From positions 1-6,681 of the forward strand of contig CANETI010000145.1 of assembly GCA_947440715.1 (NCBI GenBank): DNA of 6,681 nt, written 5' to 3'. Below the pieces are notes generated by a model that saw only the letters and a program-made list of their open reading frames with translations, ran no database searches and was not told the DNA's origin. How positions within the stretch are numbered: position 1 is the first letter of the stretch; every line of letters starts with the position of its first letter. Position numbers and translations under genes: made by a program. The DNA comes from Planctomycetota bacterium. Lineage in GTDB: Bacteria > Planctomycetota > UBA11346. Shown piece by piece: positions 1 to 6,585 of the stretch.

Positions 1-1
1 C

Positions 2-1738
2 GGCACGCCGTTGGCGCTGGGTTATCATACCGGACATTGGGAGGTGGCTTTATTGGTTCAGGCGGCAGCGGAAGAATTACGCATAAATAATGTTATACCC
101 TTTGCCGGGGCCGTCACCGATCCGTGCGATGGTCGCTCACAGGGCACCACCGGTATGCTTGATAGTTTGCCTTATCGCAATGATGCGGCGATTGTGTTAC
201 GTCGTTTAATTCGTTCGCTGCCCACACGCAAAGGCGTGATTGGTGTCGCGACCTGCGATAAGGGTGCGCCCGCCATGTTAATGGCGTTGGCCGGTTGTCG
301 CGATCAGCCGGCATTATTTGTTCCAGGCGGCGTGACCTTACCGCCAACCATCGGTGAAGATGCTGGCACCATTCAATCCATCGGCGCACGTTATGCGCAT
401 GGCACAATTAGTTTAAAAGATGCGGCAGAAATGGGTTGTCGTGCCTGCGCAACCCCAGGCGGTGGGTGTCAATTTTTAGGCACTGCAGCGACCATGCAGG
501 TTATCGGCGAAGCGCTCGGTTTAGCTTTGCCACATGCGGCTTTAGCTCCTAGTGGTCAAGCCGTGTGGTTGGAATTAGCCCGCGCCAGCGCGCGCACCTT
601 ATTATTTCAACGCTCTATCGGTATGAAGGCGCAGGATATTTTAACTCCCGATGCGATTCACAATGCCATGGCGGTCTACGCGGCGGTTGGTGGATCGACT
701 AATGCTTTATTGCATCTGCCAGCGATTGCGCATGCAGCCGGATTACCACGTCCCACCCGTGACGATTGGCTGTCCTTAATGCGCCGCGTACCGCGCTTAG
801 TTGATGCGTTGCCAAACGGCCCCAGTAATCACCCAACGGTTCGTGTGTATTTAGCCGGTGGCGTACCTGAAGTAATGTTGCATTTACGCGATTTAGGATT
901 GCTCAAACTCGATGTGCTCACCGCTACGGGCCGCCGATTAGGCGATGTCTTGTCCTGGTGGGAAGGTAGCTCGCGGCGTCAGGCGCTACGCGATCGATTA
1001 AGCAGCGACGGGATTAATCCAGACGACGTCATCATGGGGGCAACCCGTGCGCGCGAACGCGGCATGACTGGTACGATCGCATTTTTAACTGGAAATTGTT
1101 GTCCCGAAGGTGCGATTATCAAAGCGACGAGTATCGATCCCAGCGTCGTCGACGCCGATGGCGTTTATCGCAAAACGGGACCCGCTCGTGTCTTCGTGCG
1201 TGAACGTGACGCCGTCGCGGCAATAAAAGGTCTGAGTGATAAACCAGTCAAAGCCGGTGACATCGTCGTGCTCTGTTGCGGTGGCCCATTGGGCACGGGT
1301 ATGGAAGAGATTTATCAAATTACATCTGCGCTTAAACATATTCCTTATGGTAAGCATGTAGCGGTAATAACGGATGCTCGATTTAGCGGCGTCAGTACGG
1401 GTGCCTGTATTGGTCATGTTGGTCCAGAAGCATTAGCCGGTGGTCCCATCGGTAAATTGCAAGATGGCGACGTGATTCGCATCGTGGTGGATCGTAATCA
1501 GCAAGAAGGCCGCGTCGATTTCATCGGGGACCGTCACGGTGAAAAAGGACAAGCCTGGGGCGACGCAGAATTGCTTCGTCGCAGCTCTCGCGCCGATCTT
1601 GCTGCGCATCCCGCCTTGCCAGCCGACACGAAAATGTGGGCGGCATTGCAACAATTAGGCGGCGGAACCTGGGGTGGTTGCGTATATGATGCGGATGCGT
1701 TAGTAACAGCATTGTCTCAAGTTGCTGTTCGGTCATAA
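2..1738 (+). CDS. yjhG: D-xylonate / sugar-acid dehydratase, YjhG/YagF subfamily of IlvD/Edd (5' partial)
   Basis: Fe-S dehydratase of the IlvD/Edd family. Members of the YjhG/YagF branch convert D-xylonate to 2-keto-3-deoxy-pentonate in the cytoplasm. Numbering from the TTG at 11, the expected cluster cysteines are C39 (DPCDGRSQGTTGM), C82 (TCDKGAPAM) and C153 (GGGCQFLGTA). K84 after C82-D83 matches the lysine that is carbamylated for Mg binding in the family. The C-terminal TDARFSGVSTGACIGHVGPEA block (from 454) holds the probable catalytic serine S459. DSLPYRNDA and MEEIYQITSALKH match E. coli YjhG as I remember it and separate this from IlvD and Edd. The frame is open to base 2, and GTPLALGYHTGHWE aligns with the interior of YjhG (about 655 residues). 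About 80 residues including the real start therefore lie outside the window, and the TTG at 11 is an internal codon. Exact substrate is inferred. An unusual NCCPEG replaces the more usual N-x-A-P-E-G. Confidence 0.93.
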   Translation, partial: GTPLALGYHTGHWEVALLVQAAAEELRINNVIPFAGAVTDPCDGRSQGTTGMLDSLPYRNDAAIVLRRLIRSLPTRKGVIGVATCDKGAPAMLMALAGCRDQPALFVPGGVTLPPTIGEDAGTIQSIGARYAHGTISLKDAAEMGCRACATPGGGCQFLGTAATMQVIGEALGLALPHAALAPSGQAVWLELARASARTLLFQRSIGMKAQDILTPDAIHNAMAVYAAVGGSTNALLHLPAIAHAAGLPRPTRDDWLSLMRRVPRLVDALPNGPSNHPTVRVYLAGGVPEVMLHLRDLGLLKLDVLTATGRRLGDVLSWWEGSSRRQALRDRLSSDGINPDDVIMGATRARERGMTGTIAFLTGNCCPEGAIIKATSIDPSVVDADGVYRKTGPARVFVRERDAVAAIKGLSDKPVKAGDIVVLCCGGPLGTGMEEIYQITSALKHIPYGKHVAVITDARFSGVSTGACIGHVGPEALAGGPIGKLQDGDVIRIVVDRNQQEGRVDFIGDRHGEKGQAWGDAELLRRSSRADLAAHPALPADTKMWAALQQLGGGTWGGCVYDADALVTALSQVAVRS

Positions 1739-1765
1739 TTAAAACCAAGCAGTGGCGTCCCCGCC

Positions 1766-1772
1766 GAAAGGA
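1766..1772 (+). promoter_or_regulatory. Ribosome binding site of the 86-residue gene
   Basis: GAAAGGA lies five bases before the ATG at 1778. It is the best-spaced Shine-Dalgarno sequence in the window and is the main reason to accept the short downstream frame as a real gene. It sits in the 39-base gap after the dehydratase stop codon. Confidence 0.6.
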
Positions 1773-1777
1773 TATCG

Positions 1778-2038
1778 ATGAAGTACATTGAAGCGCCACG
1801 TTTGCTGGCCGCCTTAGGTCCGCAACCGTTATGGATGCTCTATAAATGTATTCCCGTATGGGAAGAATCGGAAGAGCTATTTATCGTTGGCTGGAAAATA
1901 TTGGATGCTAACGCACGCGAAGATCTTCAATTAATGTTTGGTAAATCAATCAAACAAATCGGAACGGATGACCAAGAGGCATTGGAAGCGCTCATTAAGG
2001 GGCATGCAGCTGATCAACCGATTTCGGAGTTGATGTAA
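1778..2038 (+). CDS. Small hypothetical protein (86 aa)
   Basis: I do not recognise this protein. It starts with MKYIEAPRLLAALGPQPLWM and ends in a TAA at 2036. No signal peptide or transmembrane segment is evident: the most hydrophobic stretch (PLWMLYKCIPVW, about 17-28) is short and broken by prolines. The second half is charged and likely helical (DANAREDLQLMFGKSIKQI, then DDQEALEALIKGHA), so a small cytoplasmic helical protein or a protein-binding adaptor is possible. It has one cysteine (C24) and no metal-binding cluster. Support for it being real is the GAAAGGA ribosome site five bases ahead of the ATG, the lack of any competing frame, and its position 39 bases after the dehydratase on the same strand, which suggests co-transcription. 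A role in sugar-acid metabolism would be a guess from position only. Confidence 0.7.
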   Translation: MKYIEAPRLLAALGPQPLWMLYKCIPVWEESEELFIVGWKILDANAREDLQLMFGKSIKQIGTDDQEALEALIKGHAADQPISELM

Positions 2039-2043
2039 TTTGA

Positions 2044-2097
2044 GCCAATGGTGCCGGGCGTTTGCTGACGATCTTGTGCCATTGGCATTCATTGGCC
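2044..2097. repeat. Inverted repeat in the convergent intergenic gap
   Basis: GCCAATGG (2044-2051) is the exact reverse complement of CCATTGGC (2079-2086). A second partial copy of the right arm, CATTGGCC, follows at 2090-2097. It lies between two genes whose 3' ends face each other, where a shared transcript end would be expected. However, the loop is long (27 bases) and neither strand has a T-tract after the stem: the run of A at 2100-2106 is on the wrong side to give U after the hairpin on the plus strand. A role as transcript end or mRNA 3' stabiliser is possible; a standard intrinsic terminator is not supported. Confidence 0.4.
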
Positions 2098-2111
2098 CCA
2101 AAAAAATATGA

Positions 2112-3335
2112 TCACGGCTTCCCAACGTTTAAGCAAATCAACAATCCTTTAGCATTTCGCGCATAAATTCTTCCATGGGATAGCACTGGCGTGGTCCAAG
2201 CCGTTCCGCCCAATACCTGTGCTCGTGCTAATTCCGTATAAACTTTTGGATTTGCTTCAGCGACAATTAATTCCCCGGTTAGCGTCAATATAATTAGGCG
2301 TTTATCAGCTAAAATAAGCGATCCACGAATTGGTGTCGTCCACACTTGTGCGCCGGTGGTGGCATTTAGGCAACCAAGTTGGCCGTCATCTTTGTTCACG
2401 CGTCCTGTGAAGCCATAAAAATGACCGTCTAATAAAACCGAGCTAGCTAGATGATTGCCAAGTTCTTTATTATTCCAAATTTCAGTGGGTTCACCGTTAG
2501 CGGGCAGGGTGTAGAGTGACGAACCCAATCCATGACCCGTGGAGAGGAATAGTTTGTTACCAGCAATCTGATCGCTGATGATAATCGGATCGGGTGAATT
2601 TTCGCCGAAGCTGGTTTTCCAGGGAATCGTCCAGCGCACCGTGCCGGTGGTTAATTCCACGCCACGTAATGCGGTTTCACCAAACATGGCGAGCATCGCG
2701 GTGTCACCTTGTTGATAGCGCACAGGGCTGGCGTAACCGCTGACACCTTTGCCGGAATTCCACACGATGGCTCCGTCGCTTTGCTTTAATGATAAGCCAT
2801 TATTTCCGACATTAAAAATAACCTGGTCATTCGCAATTAATGCAGAACTGGCATAGCCCCATTTTGGACGTGTCGTGCCAGCGGTGACGGCATCCACTTG
2901 CCAACGCGGCGTGCCGGTGGTCGCATCTAAGCAATAAATTAAGCCGGATTTACTGAGGGTGTAAACGGCGCCATTATATACGGTTGGCGTGGAACTGGGG
3001 CCGCCCGGATAATATTTCGGATCCAATGGCGCAGCAAAAACGTGTTTCCATATCACGGTGCCGGTTAGTGAGTCTAAGCACCACACCGTGTCTTTGTTGT
3101 CGGTGTTGCCCATGGTGTAGAGCTTACCGTTGGCAATGGACACCGATGAGTAGCCCAGTCCGACCTCGGCCTGCCATAATTTTTGTGGGCCTTCCGCAGG
3201 CCAAGTGTGTGTCCAGGCAGTTTCGGTGCTGATGCCATTGCTGTCAGGTCCGCGAAATTGCGGCCAATCCGCCGCGTATGCGGACATACCAGTGAGGGTT
3301 AGCGTGGTGAGGGCAGATAATAGAGCGTGGCGCAT
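2112..3335 (-). CDS. Exported PQQ-like beta-propeller repeat protein
   Basis: Predicted 407-residue exported protein. Residues 1-21 (MRHALLSALT...SAYA) form a signal peptide with an AYA cleavage site and no lipobox. The mature chain opens with ADWPQFRGPDSNGIS, a signature common in secreted PQQ-like propeller proteins of Planctomycetota and Verrucomicrobiota. Propeller blades show as recurring tryptophan-docking strands: CLDSLTGTVIW (86-96), CLDATTGTPRW (135-145), LTTGTVRW (228-235) and CLNATTGAQVW (322-332). The C-terminus ELARAQVLGGTAWTTPVLSHGRIYARN (368-394) is the usual closing blade of this group. These proteins resemble PQQ dehydrogenases in fold, but most members lack a proven cofactor or reaction, so no enzyme activity is assigned. 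The start was placed at 3335 because the open frame further upstream adds 59 residues without a signal sequence and overlaps aroB. No strong ribosome site precedes this ATG. Confidence 0.92.
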   Translation of the reverse strand: MRHALLSALTTLTLTGMSAYAADWPQFRGPDSNGISTETAWTHTWPAEGPQKLWQAEVGLGYSSVSIANGKLYTMGNTDNKDTVWCLDSLTGTVIWKHVFAAPLDPKYYPGGPSSTPTVYNGAVYTLSKSGLIYCLDATTGTPRWQVDAVTAGTTRPKWGYASSALIANDQVIFNVGNNGLSLKQSDGAIVWNSGKGVSGYASPVRYQQGDTAMLAMFGETALRGVELTTGTVRWTIPWKTSFGENSPDPIIISDQIAGNKLFLSTGHGLGSSLYTLPANGEPTEIWNNKELGNHLASSVLLDGHFYGFTGRVNKDDGQLGCLNATTGAQVWTTPIRGSLILADKRLIILTLTGELIVAEANPKVYTELARAQVLGGTAWTTPVLSHGRIYARNAKGLLICLNVGKP

Positions 3336-3446
3336 AGGTATGATTAACGGTTGCCGATCCAAGGTGTTGTCAACGCCTGTTGTTTCGTCGCTTTGGTCGA
3401 CGCATTGGGCGTGAGTATGGTTGCGGTATCCGCATTCAGTTGGAGC
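3336..3446. promoter_or_regulatory. Divergent promoter region between the propeller gene and aroB
   Basis: This 111-base gap separates two divergently transcribed genes, so at least one promoter for each should lie here. On the minus strand there is a perfect TTGACA (3373-3368). The best -10 candidate after it is only GTTAAT at a 19-base spacing, which would start transcription almost at the ATG. On the plus strand TTGGTC (3393-3398) and TATGGT (3416-3421) are 17 bases apart but match the consensus weakly. No clear operator palindrome is visible. The assignment rests on gene orientation more than on motif quality. Confidence 0.4.
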
Positions 3447-4565
3447 ATGTCGCTCGTGAGTACACCACATCAAGTTAATGTTGCTCTTGGCGAGCGCAGT
3501 TACCCCATTCACATCGGCGCTGGTTTATTGGCGCAAGCGGGAGCGTTAATCGCACCACTCATTAAAGGCAGTAGGGCGTTGGTTATTGCGGACGCGACCG
3601 TGGCAAAGCACCACGGCACGACGCTGACGGCTTCTCTGAACAGTGCCGGTATTGCGCATGCGTTAGTGACATTTCCGGCTGGAGAGCCAAGTAAATCGCT
3701 CAGCACGGCGGATTTATTATGGCAGGCGTGCGCCGCAAACCACATTGATCGCAGCGGTGCCATTATTGCATTTGGTGGCGGCGTCAGTGGTGATTTAGCC
3801 GGTTTCGTTGCCGCTGCTTGGATGCGTGGCATTAATTTTATTCAAATTCCGACGACATTATTGGCGATGGTTGATTCCAGCGTCGGTGGTAAAACCGGCG
3901 TCAATAGTGCGGCGGGTAAAAATTTAATTGGCGCTTTTAAACAACCACGTTGCGTGGTGATAGATCCGCGGCTGGTAAGTACCATGGACGGTCGTGAATA
4001 TCGTGCGGGTTTGGCCGAAGTGTTAAAGTATGGCGTCATTAAAGATCCTAATTTCTTTGCTTGGCAAGAGGCTCATGCGGAGGCATTAGCGACAGGTGAT
4101 CCAACGGCAGTGGCCTACGCGGTGGCCGAAAGCTGTCGTATCAAAGCGTGGTACGTTGGCGAAGACGAAACCGAGCAAGGCGTGCGCGCCCATCTTAATT
4201 ATGGCCATACATTCGGTCATGCGTTAGAGCGTGAAACCAAGTACACGCGTTATTTACACGGTGAAGCCGTTGGTATCGGTATGCGGATGGCGGCGAATCT
4301 CGCGCAGCGCTTAGGTTTGCTAAAAGACGCAACGTTAGTTGCACGTCAGCATGCGTTGTTGCAACGCTACCAATTACCGTTGGCACACACGACGGACCAT
4401 AAATCGGCACTCGCCGAAACCCTGACCAAGCATTGTCTCTTGGATAAAAAAGTCGCTGCAGGCCGCATGCGCTTTGTCTTGCCCACGGCCATGGGGATGG
4501 TTGAGACGCACGAAATTATTGACGGTGCGGCAGTGGCGTCGGCGTTCGCGTCGGCTTTTGAATAA
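3447..4565 (+). CDS. aroB: 3-dehydroquinate synthase
   Basis: AroB converts DAHP (3-deoxy-D-arabino-heptulosonate 7-phosphate) to 3-dehydroquinate, the second step of the shikimate pathway to aromatic amino acids; it is cytosolic and uses NAD and Zn. From the ATG at 3447 it is 372 residues, normal for the family. Visible motifs: LGERSYPIHIGAGL (14-27), PAGEPSK (77-83), the NAD-binding FGGGVSGDLAGFVAA (109-123), IPTTLLAMVDSSVGGKTGVN (134-153), and the Zn ligands E191 (GLAEVLKYG), H254 (NYGHTFGHALE) and H271 (LHGEAVGIGM). No key residue is missing. The frame is open upstream to an ATG at 3351, but those residues lie ahead of normal AroB N-termini. The in-frame GTG at 3456 is a real alternative start: TGGAG at 3441-3445 is only one base from the ATG but ten bases from the GTG. 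The next gene follows on the same strand after 74 bases and may be read through from here. Confidence 0.98.
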   Translation: MSLVSTPHQVNVALGERSYPIHIGAGLLAQAGALIAPLIKGSRALVIADATVAKHHGTTLTASLNSAGIAHALVTFPAGEPSKSLSTADLLWQACAANHIDRSGAIIAFGGGVSGDLAGFVAAAWMRGINFIQIPTTLLAMVDSSVGGKTGVNSAAGKNLIGAFKQPRCVVIDPRLVSTMDGREYRAGLAEVLKYGVIKDPNFFAWQEAHAEALATGDPTAVAYAVAESCRIKAWYVGEDETEQGVRAHLNYGHTFGHALERETKYTRYLHGEAVGIGMRMAANLAQRLGLLKDATLVARQHALLQRYQLPLAHTTDHKSALAETLTKHCLLDKKVAAGRMRFVLPTAMGMVETHEIIDGAAVASAFASAFE

Positions 4566-4639
4566 TCGTTGGCCTTGATACCGCGCACGACTTTTGATTG
4601 GTGTGGCAGTCTCAACATGAGCTTTTAGTGGGTAATTAA

Positions 4640-6070
4640 ATGTGCTTTCGACGGTATTCTAATCCGATGAGGTACCGCAACGTGCAGGCAGCAATGATTT
4701 CACCTCAAGCGCTATTAATTCTCTGGTTAGTTTTAGCTAGTTTTATGCCGCTGATCGGTCAGGAAGCTTGTCGCATTCAGGTGATTGATAAACAAACCAA
4801 ATGGCCGGTGCCCTTGGTTATTTTGCGCACCACGGGGCAGGTGGTTTATGTTACTGATAATGCCGGGGTGGTGGCATTTGATCAGCCGGAATTAATGGGG
4901 CAGGAAGTGTGGCTCGACATTCATAGTCCAGGGTATGGCGTACCAGCGGATGGTTTTGGTAATCGTGGTGTTCGCGTGACGCCCAAACCTGGGGCGACCA
5001 TTATTATTCCGGTTGAACGTTGGTCGCTGGCCAAGCGCATTGGCCGATTGACGGGCGGCGGATTATTTGCTGAGAGCCAACGTTTTGGTGACCATCACGA
5101 CTGGCAGGAAACCGACATTATTGGTTCGGATAGTGTGCAGTGCGTGCCGTTTGCAGGGGAATTATTTTGGTTATGGGGCGACAGCAACGTGTCTGGATAT
5201 CCGCTGGGCATCTTTACCAGTTCGGGCGCACGATCGGCAATCCCGAAAGGTGAGTCATTGGTGCCGCCACTCAAATTGCCGCTGACTTATTTTCGCGACA
5301 CCAAGGGTAAGCCACGTGGCATCGCGCCATTATCAGGGAAAGGTCCGACGTGGATTTTTGGTTTAATTTCGTTGCAGGATGACAGCGGGAAGGAACGAAT
5401 CGGTGGTTATTATTCTAAAATTGAGGGCATGTTAGATGCGTACGAAACAGGTCTGACCGTTTGGAATAACGAACAACAACAATTCGAACGTCAGCGTGTG
5501 GTGTGGGAAAGGAGCGCGGGAAAACCGACGCCGAAAACCGTACCGGATGGTCAGGCATCGTTGTGGCATGAAGCGCCAGGGAAGATCTGGATGCTATTCG
5601 GAAATCCATTTCCGATAATGCGCTGCGAAGCCACCTTTGCCGCGTGGTCTGATCCAGCGCGTTGGGAGGCGCTGACACCGCAATCGCATGCCGTCGATGC
5701 GACTGGCGCAAAAATTATTCCGCACACGGGTGCCATCGGTTGGCATCCGTGGCGTAAACGATGGGTGACCGTATTTATGCAACGTGATGGCAAACCGTCA
5801 TCGCTTGGTGAAGTATGGTACGCCGAATCCGATTTGCCCACTGTCCCATGGGGTACCGCGGTGAAGATTCTTAGTCACGATAATTACACATTTTATAATC
5901 CGCGTTTGCACCTGGAGTGGACCGCCGCTGGCAGTCCACAGCTTTATTTTGAAGGCACGTACACGACGTTATTTACCAATAAACAAACACCGACACCGCG
6001 CTACGATTATAATCAGATGCTCTATCGGATAGATTTGGATGATCCGGCATTTGCTGCCGCTAAGCCATAA
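4640..6070 (+). CDS. Exported protein of unknown function with N-terminal CnaB/carboxypeptidase-regulatory-like domain and propeller-like region
   Basis: No named function recognised. From the ATG at 4640 it is 476 residues. A hydrophobic signal segment (ALLILWLVLASFMPLIG, about 24-40) follows an arginine-bearing N-region. Cleavage after QEA is likely, and no lipobox precedes C44. Residues 44-124 (CRIQVIDKQTKWPVPLVILRTT... to ATIIIPVE) look like a small Ig-fold domain of the CnaB/carboxypeptidase-regulatory type. Residues about 140-470 are rich in Trp, Tyr and Phe and in short beta-strand patterns such as FAGELFWLWGDSN (171-183), KIWMLFGNPF (315-324), IGWHPWRKRWVTVFM (366-380) and LYFEGTYTTLF (435-445). 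This suggests a propeller fold of the kind found in carbohydrate-active or DUF4185-like proteins. PTPRYDYNQMLYRIDLDDP near the end resembles a closing strand I recall from planctomycete homologues. ATGs at 4667 and 4694 are alternative starts; none has a strong ribosome site. A surface or periplasmic glycan-related role is inference. Confidence 0.88.
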   Translation: MCFRRYSNPMRYRNVQAAMISPQALLILWLVLASFMPLIGQEACRIQVIDKQTKWPVPLVILRTTGQVVYVTDNAGVVAFDQPELMGQEVWLDIHSPGYGVPADGFGNRGVRVTPKPGATIIIPVERWSLAKRIGRLTGGGLFAESQRFGDHHDWQETDIIGSDSVQCVPFAGELFWLWGDSNVSGYPLGIFTSSGARSAIPKGESLVPPLKLPLTYFRDTKGKPRGIAPLSGKGPTWIFGLISLQDDSGKERIGGYYSKIEGMLDAYETGLTVWNNEQQQFERQRVVWERSAGKPTPKTVPDGQASLWHEAPGKIWMLFGNPFPIMRCEATFAAWSDPARWEALTPQSHAVDATGAKIIPHTGAIGWHPWRKRWVTVFMQRDGKPSSLGEVWYAESDLPTVPWGTAVKILSHDNYTFYNPRLHLEWTAAGSPQLYFEGTYTTLFTNKQTPTPRYDYNQMLYRIDLDDPAFAAAKP

Positions 6071-6073
6071 ACT

Positions 6074-6096
6074 CGACCGTGAGCACGGTTGGTTTT
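6074..6096 (+). terminator. Probable intrinsic terminator after the exported CnaB/propeller gene
   Basis: Four bases after the TAA at 6068-6070, CGACCGT (6074-6080) pairs with ACGGTTG (6085-6091) around a GAGC loop. This gives seven base pairs with one G-U pair, followed by G and then TTTT at 6093-6096. The T-tract is short, so efficiency is uncertain. The same stem would also form on the minus strand past the dctA stop codon, but with a poorer T-run there. Confidence 0.5.
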
Positions 6097-6104
6097 GTCG
6101 CGCA

Positions 6105-6539
6105 TTATTTGGTGCTGTTCAATTCTTTCTGCATCGTTGTCAAATCGAGTGCCTTTTCCCAGCGAGAGACGACGATGGTGGCAACGCCATTGCCAATGAA
6201 GTTGGTGAGCGCGCGCATTTCGCTCATAAAACGATCGACGCCGAGAATCAGCGCTAATCCCGCAACAGGAATATCTGGCACCACGGCTAAGGTTGCCGCC
6301 AAGGTAACAAAGCCTGCGCCAGTGACGCCGGAAGCACCTTTGCTGGTTAGCATAGCGACACCAAGAATGGTTAATTCTTGCGTCAGTGTGAGCGGAATAT
6401 CGAGCGCCTGTGCGACAAATAAAGCCGCTAAGGTCAGGTAAATATTTGTTCCGTCGAGATTAAACGAATAACCTGCGGGTACGACTACACCAACGACACT
6501 CTTTGCGCATCCCAGGCGTTGCAGTTTTTCCATTAACCT
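6105..6539 (-). pseudogene. dctA: C4-dicarboxylate:cation symporter DctA, C-terminal fragment (interrupted)
   Basis: DctA is an inner-membrane symporter for succinate, fumarate and malate of the DAACS (glutamate-transporter) family, normally about 430 residues. Here only about 144 C-terminal residues remain. Numbering from the ATG at 6533, GYSFNLDGTN (21-30) is the TM7 substrate/Na+ motif, SKGASGVTGAG (64-74) is hairpin HP2, and LGVDRFMSEMRALTNFIGNG (97-116) is TM8 with the conserved Asp, Arg and Asn. These blocks are intact and in frame to the normal C-terminus. Upstream, family proteins read S-E-S-A-L-P-R-L-M-E-K-L. Here R-L-M-E-K-L is kept, but the preceding codons give F-F, then unrelated residues and a TAG at 6566-6564. 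The first two thirds, with HP1 and most membrane helices, is therefore absent. The fragment cannot form a working transporter by itself. Insertion or misassembly at about 6537-6540 is inferred. Confidence 0.88.
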
Positions 6540-6565
6540 GAAAAAAGCAGTTGCCCGCCTCCTCT

Positions 6566-6579
6566 AGTCGCATTCGACT
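6566..6579. repeat. Short hairpin in the dctA-interrupting segment
   Basis: AGTCG (6566-6570) and CGACT (6575-6579) are exact inverted copies around a four-base CATT loop; on the plus strand a T-G pair extends the stem by one. It lies about 26 bases inside the dctA break point. The left arm is also part of the direct repeat shared with 6650-6663. Confidence 0.4.
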
Positions 6580-6585
6580 GGAAAA

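Noticed and set aside
1085..1654. Antisense open frames inside the dehydratase gene
   Set aside because: They lie opposite strongly conserved coding sequence, have no ribosome sites and encode no recognisable domains.
3351..3446. Upstream ATG at 3351 as the aroB start
   Set aside because: It would add 32 residues not expected in AroB, lacks a ribosome site and would use up almost the entire divergent promoter gap.
3336..3512. Extended start of the minus-strand propeller gene at 3512
   Set aside because: The added 59 residues are not signal-like, are rich in Cys, His and Thr, and overlap the aroB start. The ATG at 3335 gives a clean signal peptide directly before WPQFRG.
4566..4639. Separate promoter between aroB and the exported CnaB/propeller gene
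   Set aside because: TTGATA at 4575-4580 resembles a -35 box, but no acceptable -10 lies at the right distance, and no terminator hairpin follows aroB. Read-through is as likely.
6079..6441. Plus-strand open frame over the dctA fragment
   Set aside because: It is a shadow of the minus-strand dctA frame, whose TM7, HP2 and TM8 motifs are unambiguous.
6534..6553. Pyrimidine tract plus CAG just before the dctA fragment on the minus strand, resembling a eukaryotic 3' splice site
   Set aside because: The rest of the window is plainly bacterial: uninterrupted genes, signal peptides, ribosome sites and convergent/divergent packing. There is also no matching upstream exon. The resemblance comes from the T-run.
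6531..6566. A self-splicing intron interrupting dctA
   Set aside because: The sequence next to the junction lacks a recognisable group I or group II 3' end and no domain V-like hairpin is visible; the 5' exon is not in the window.
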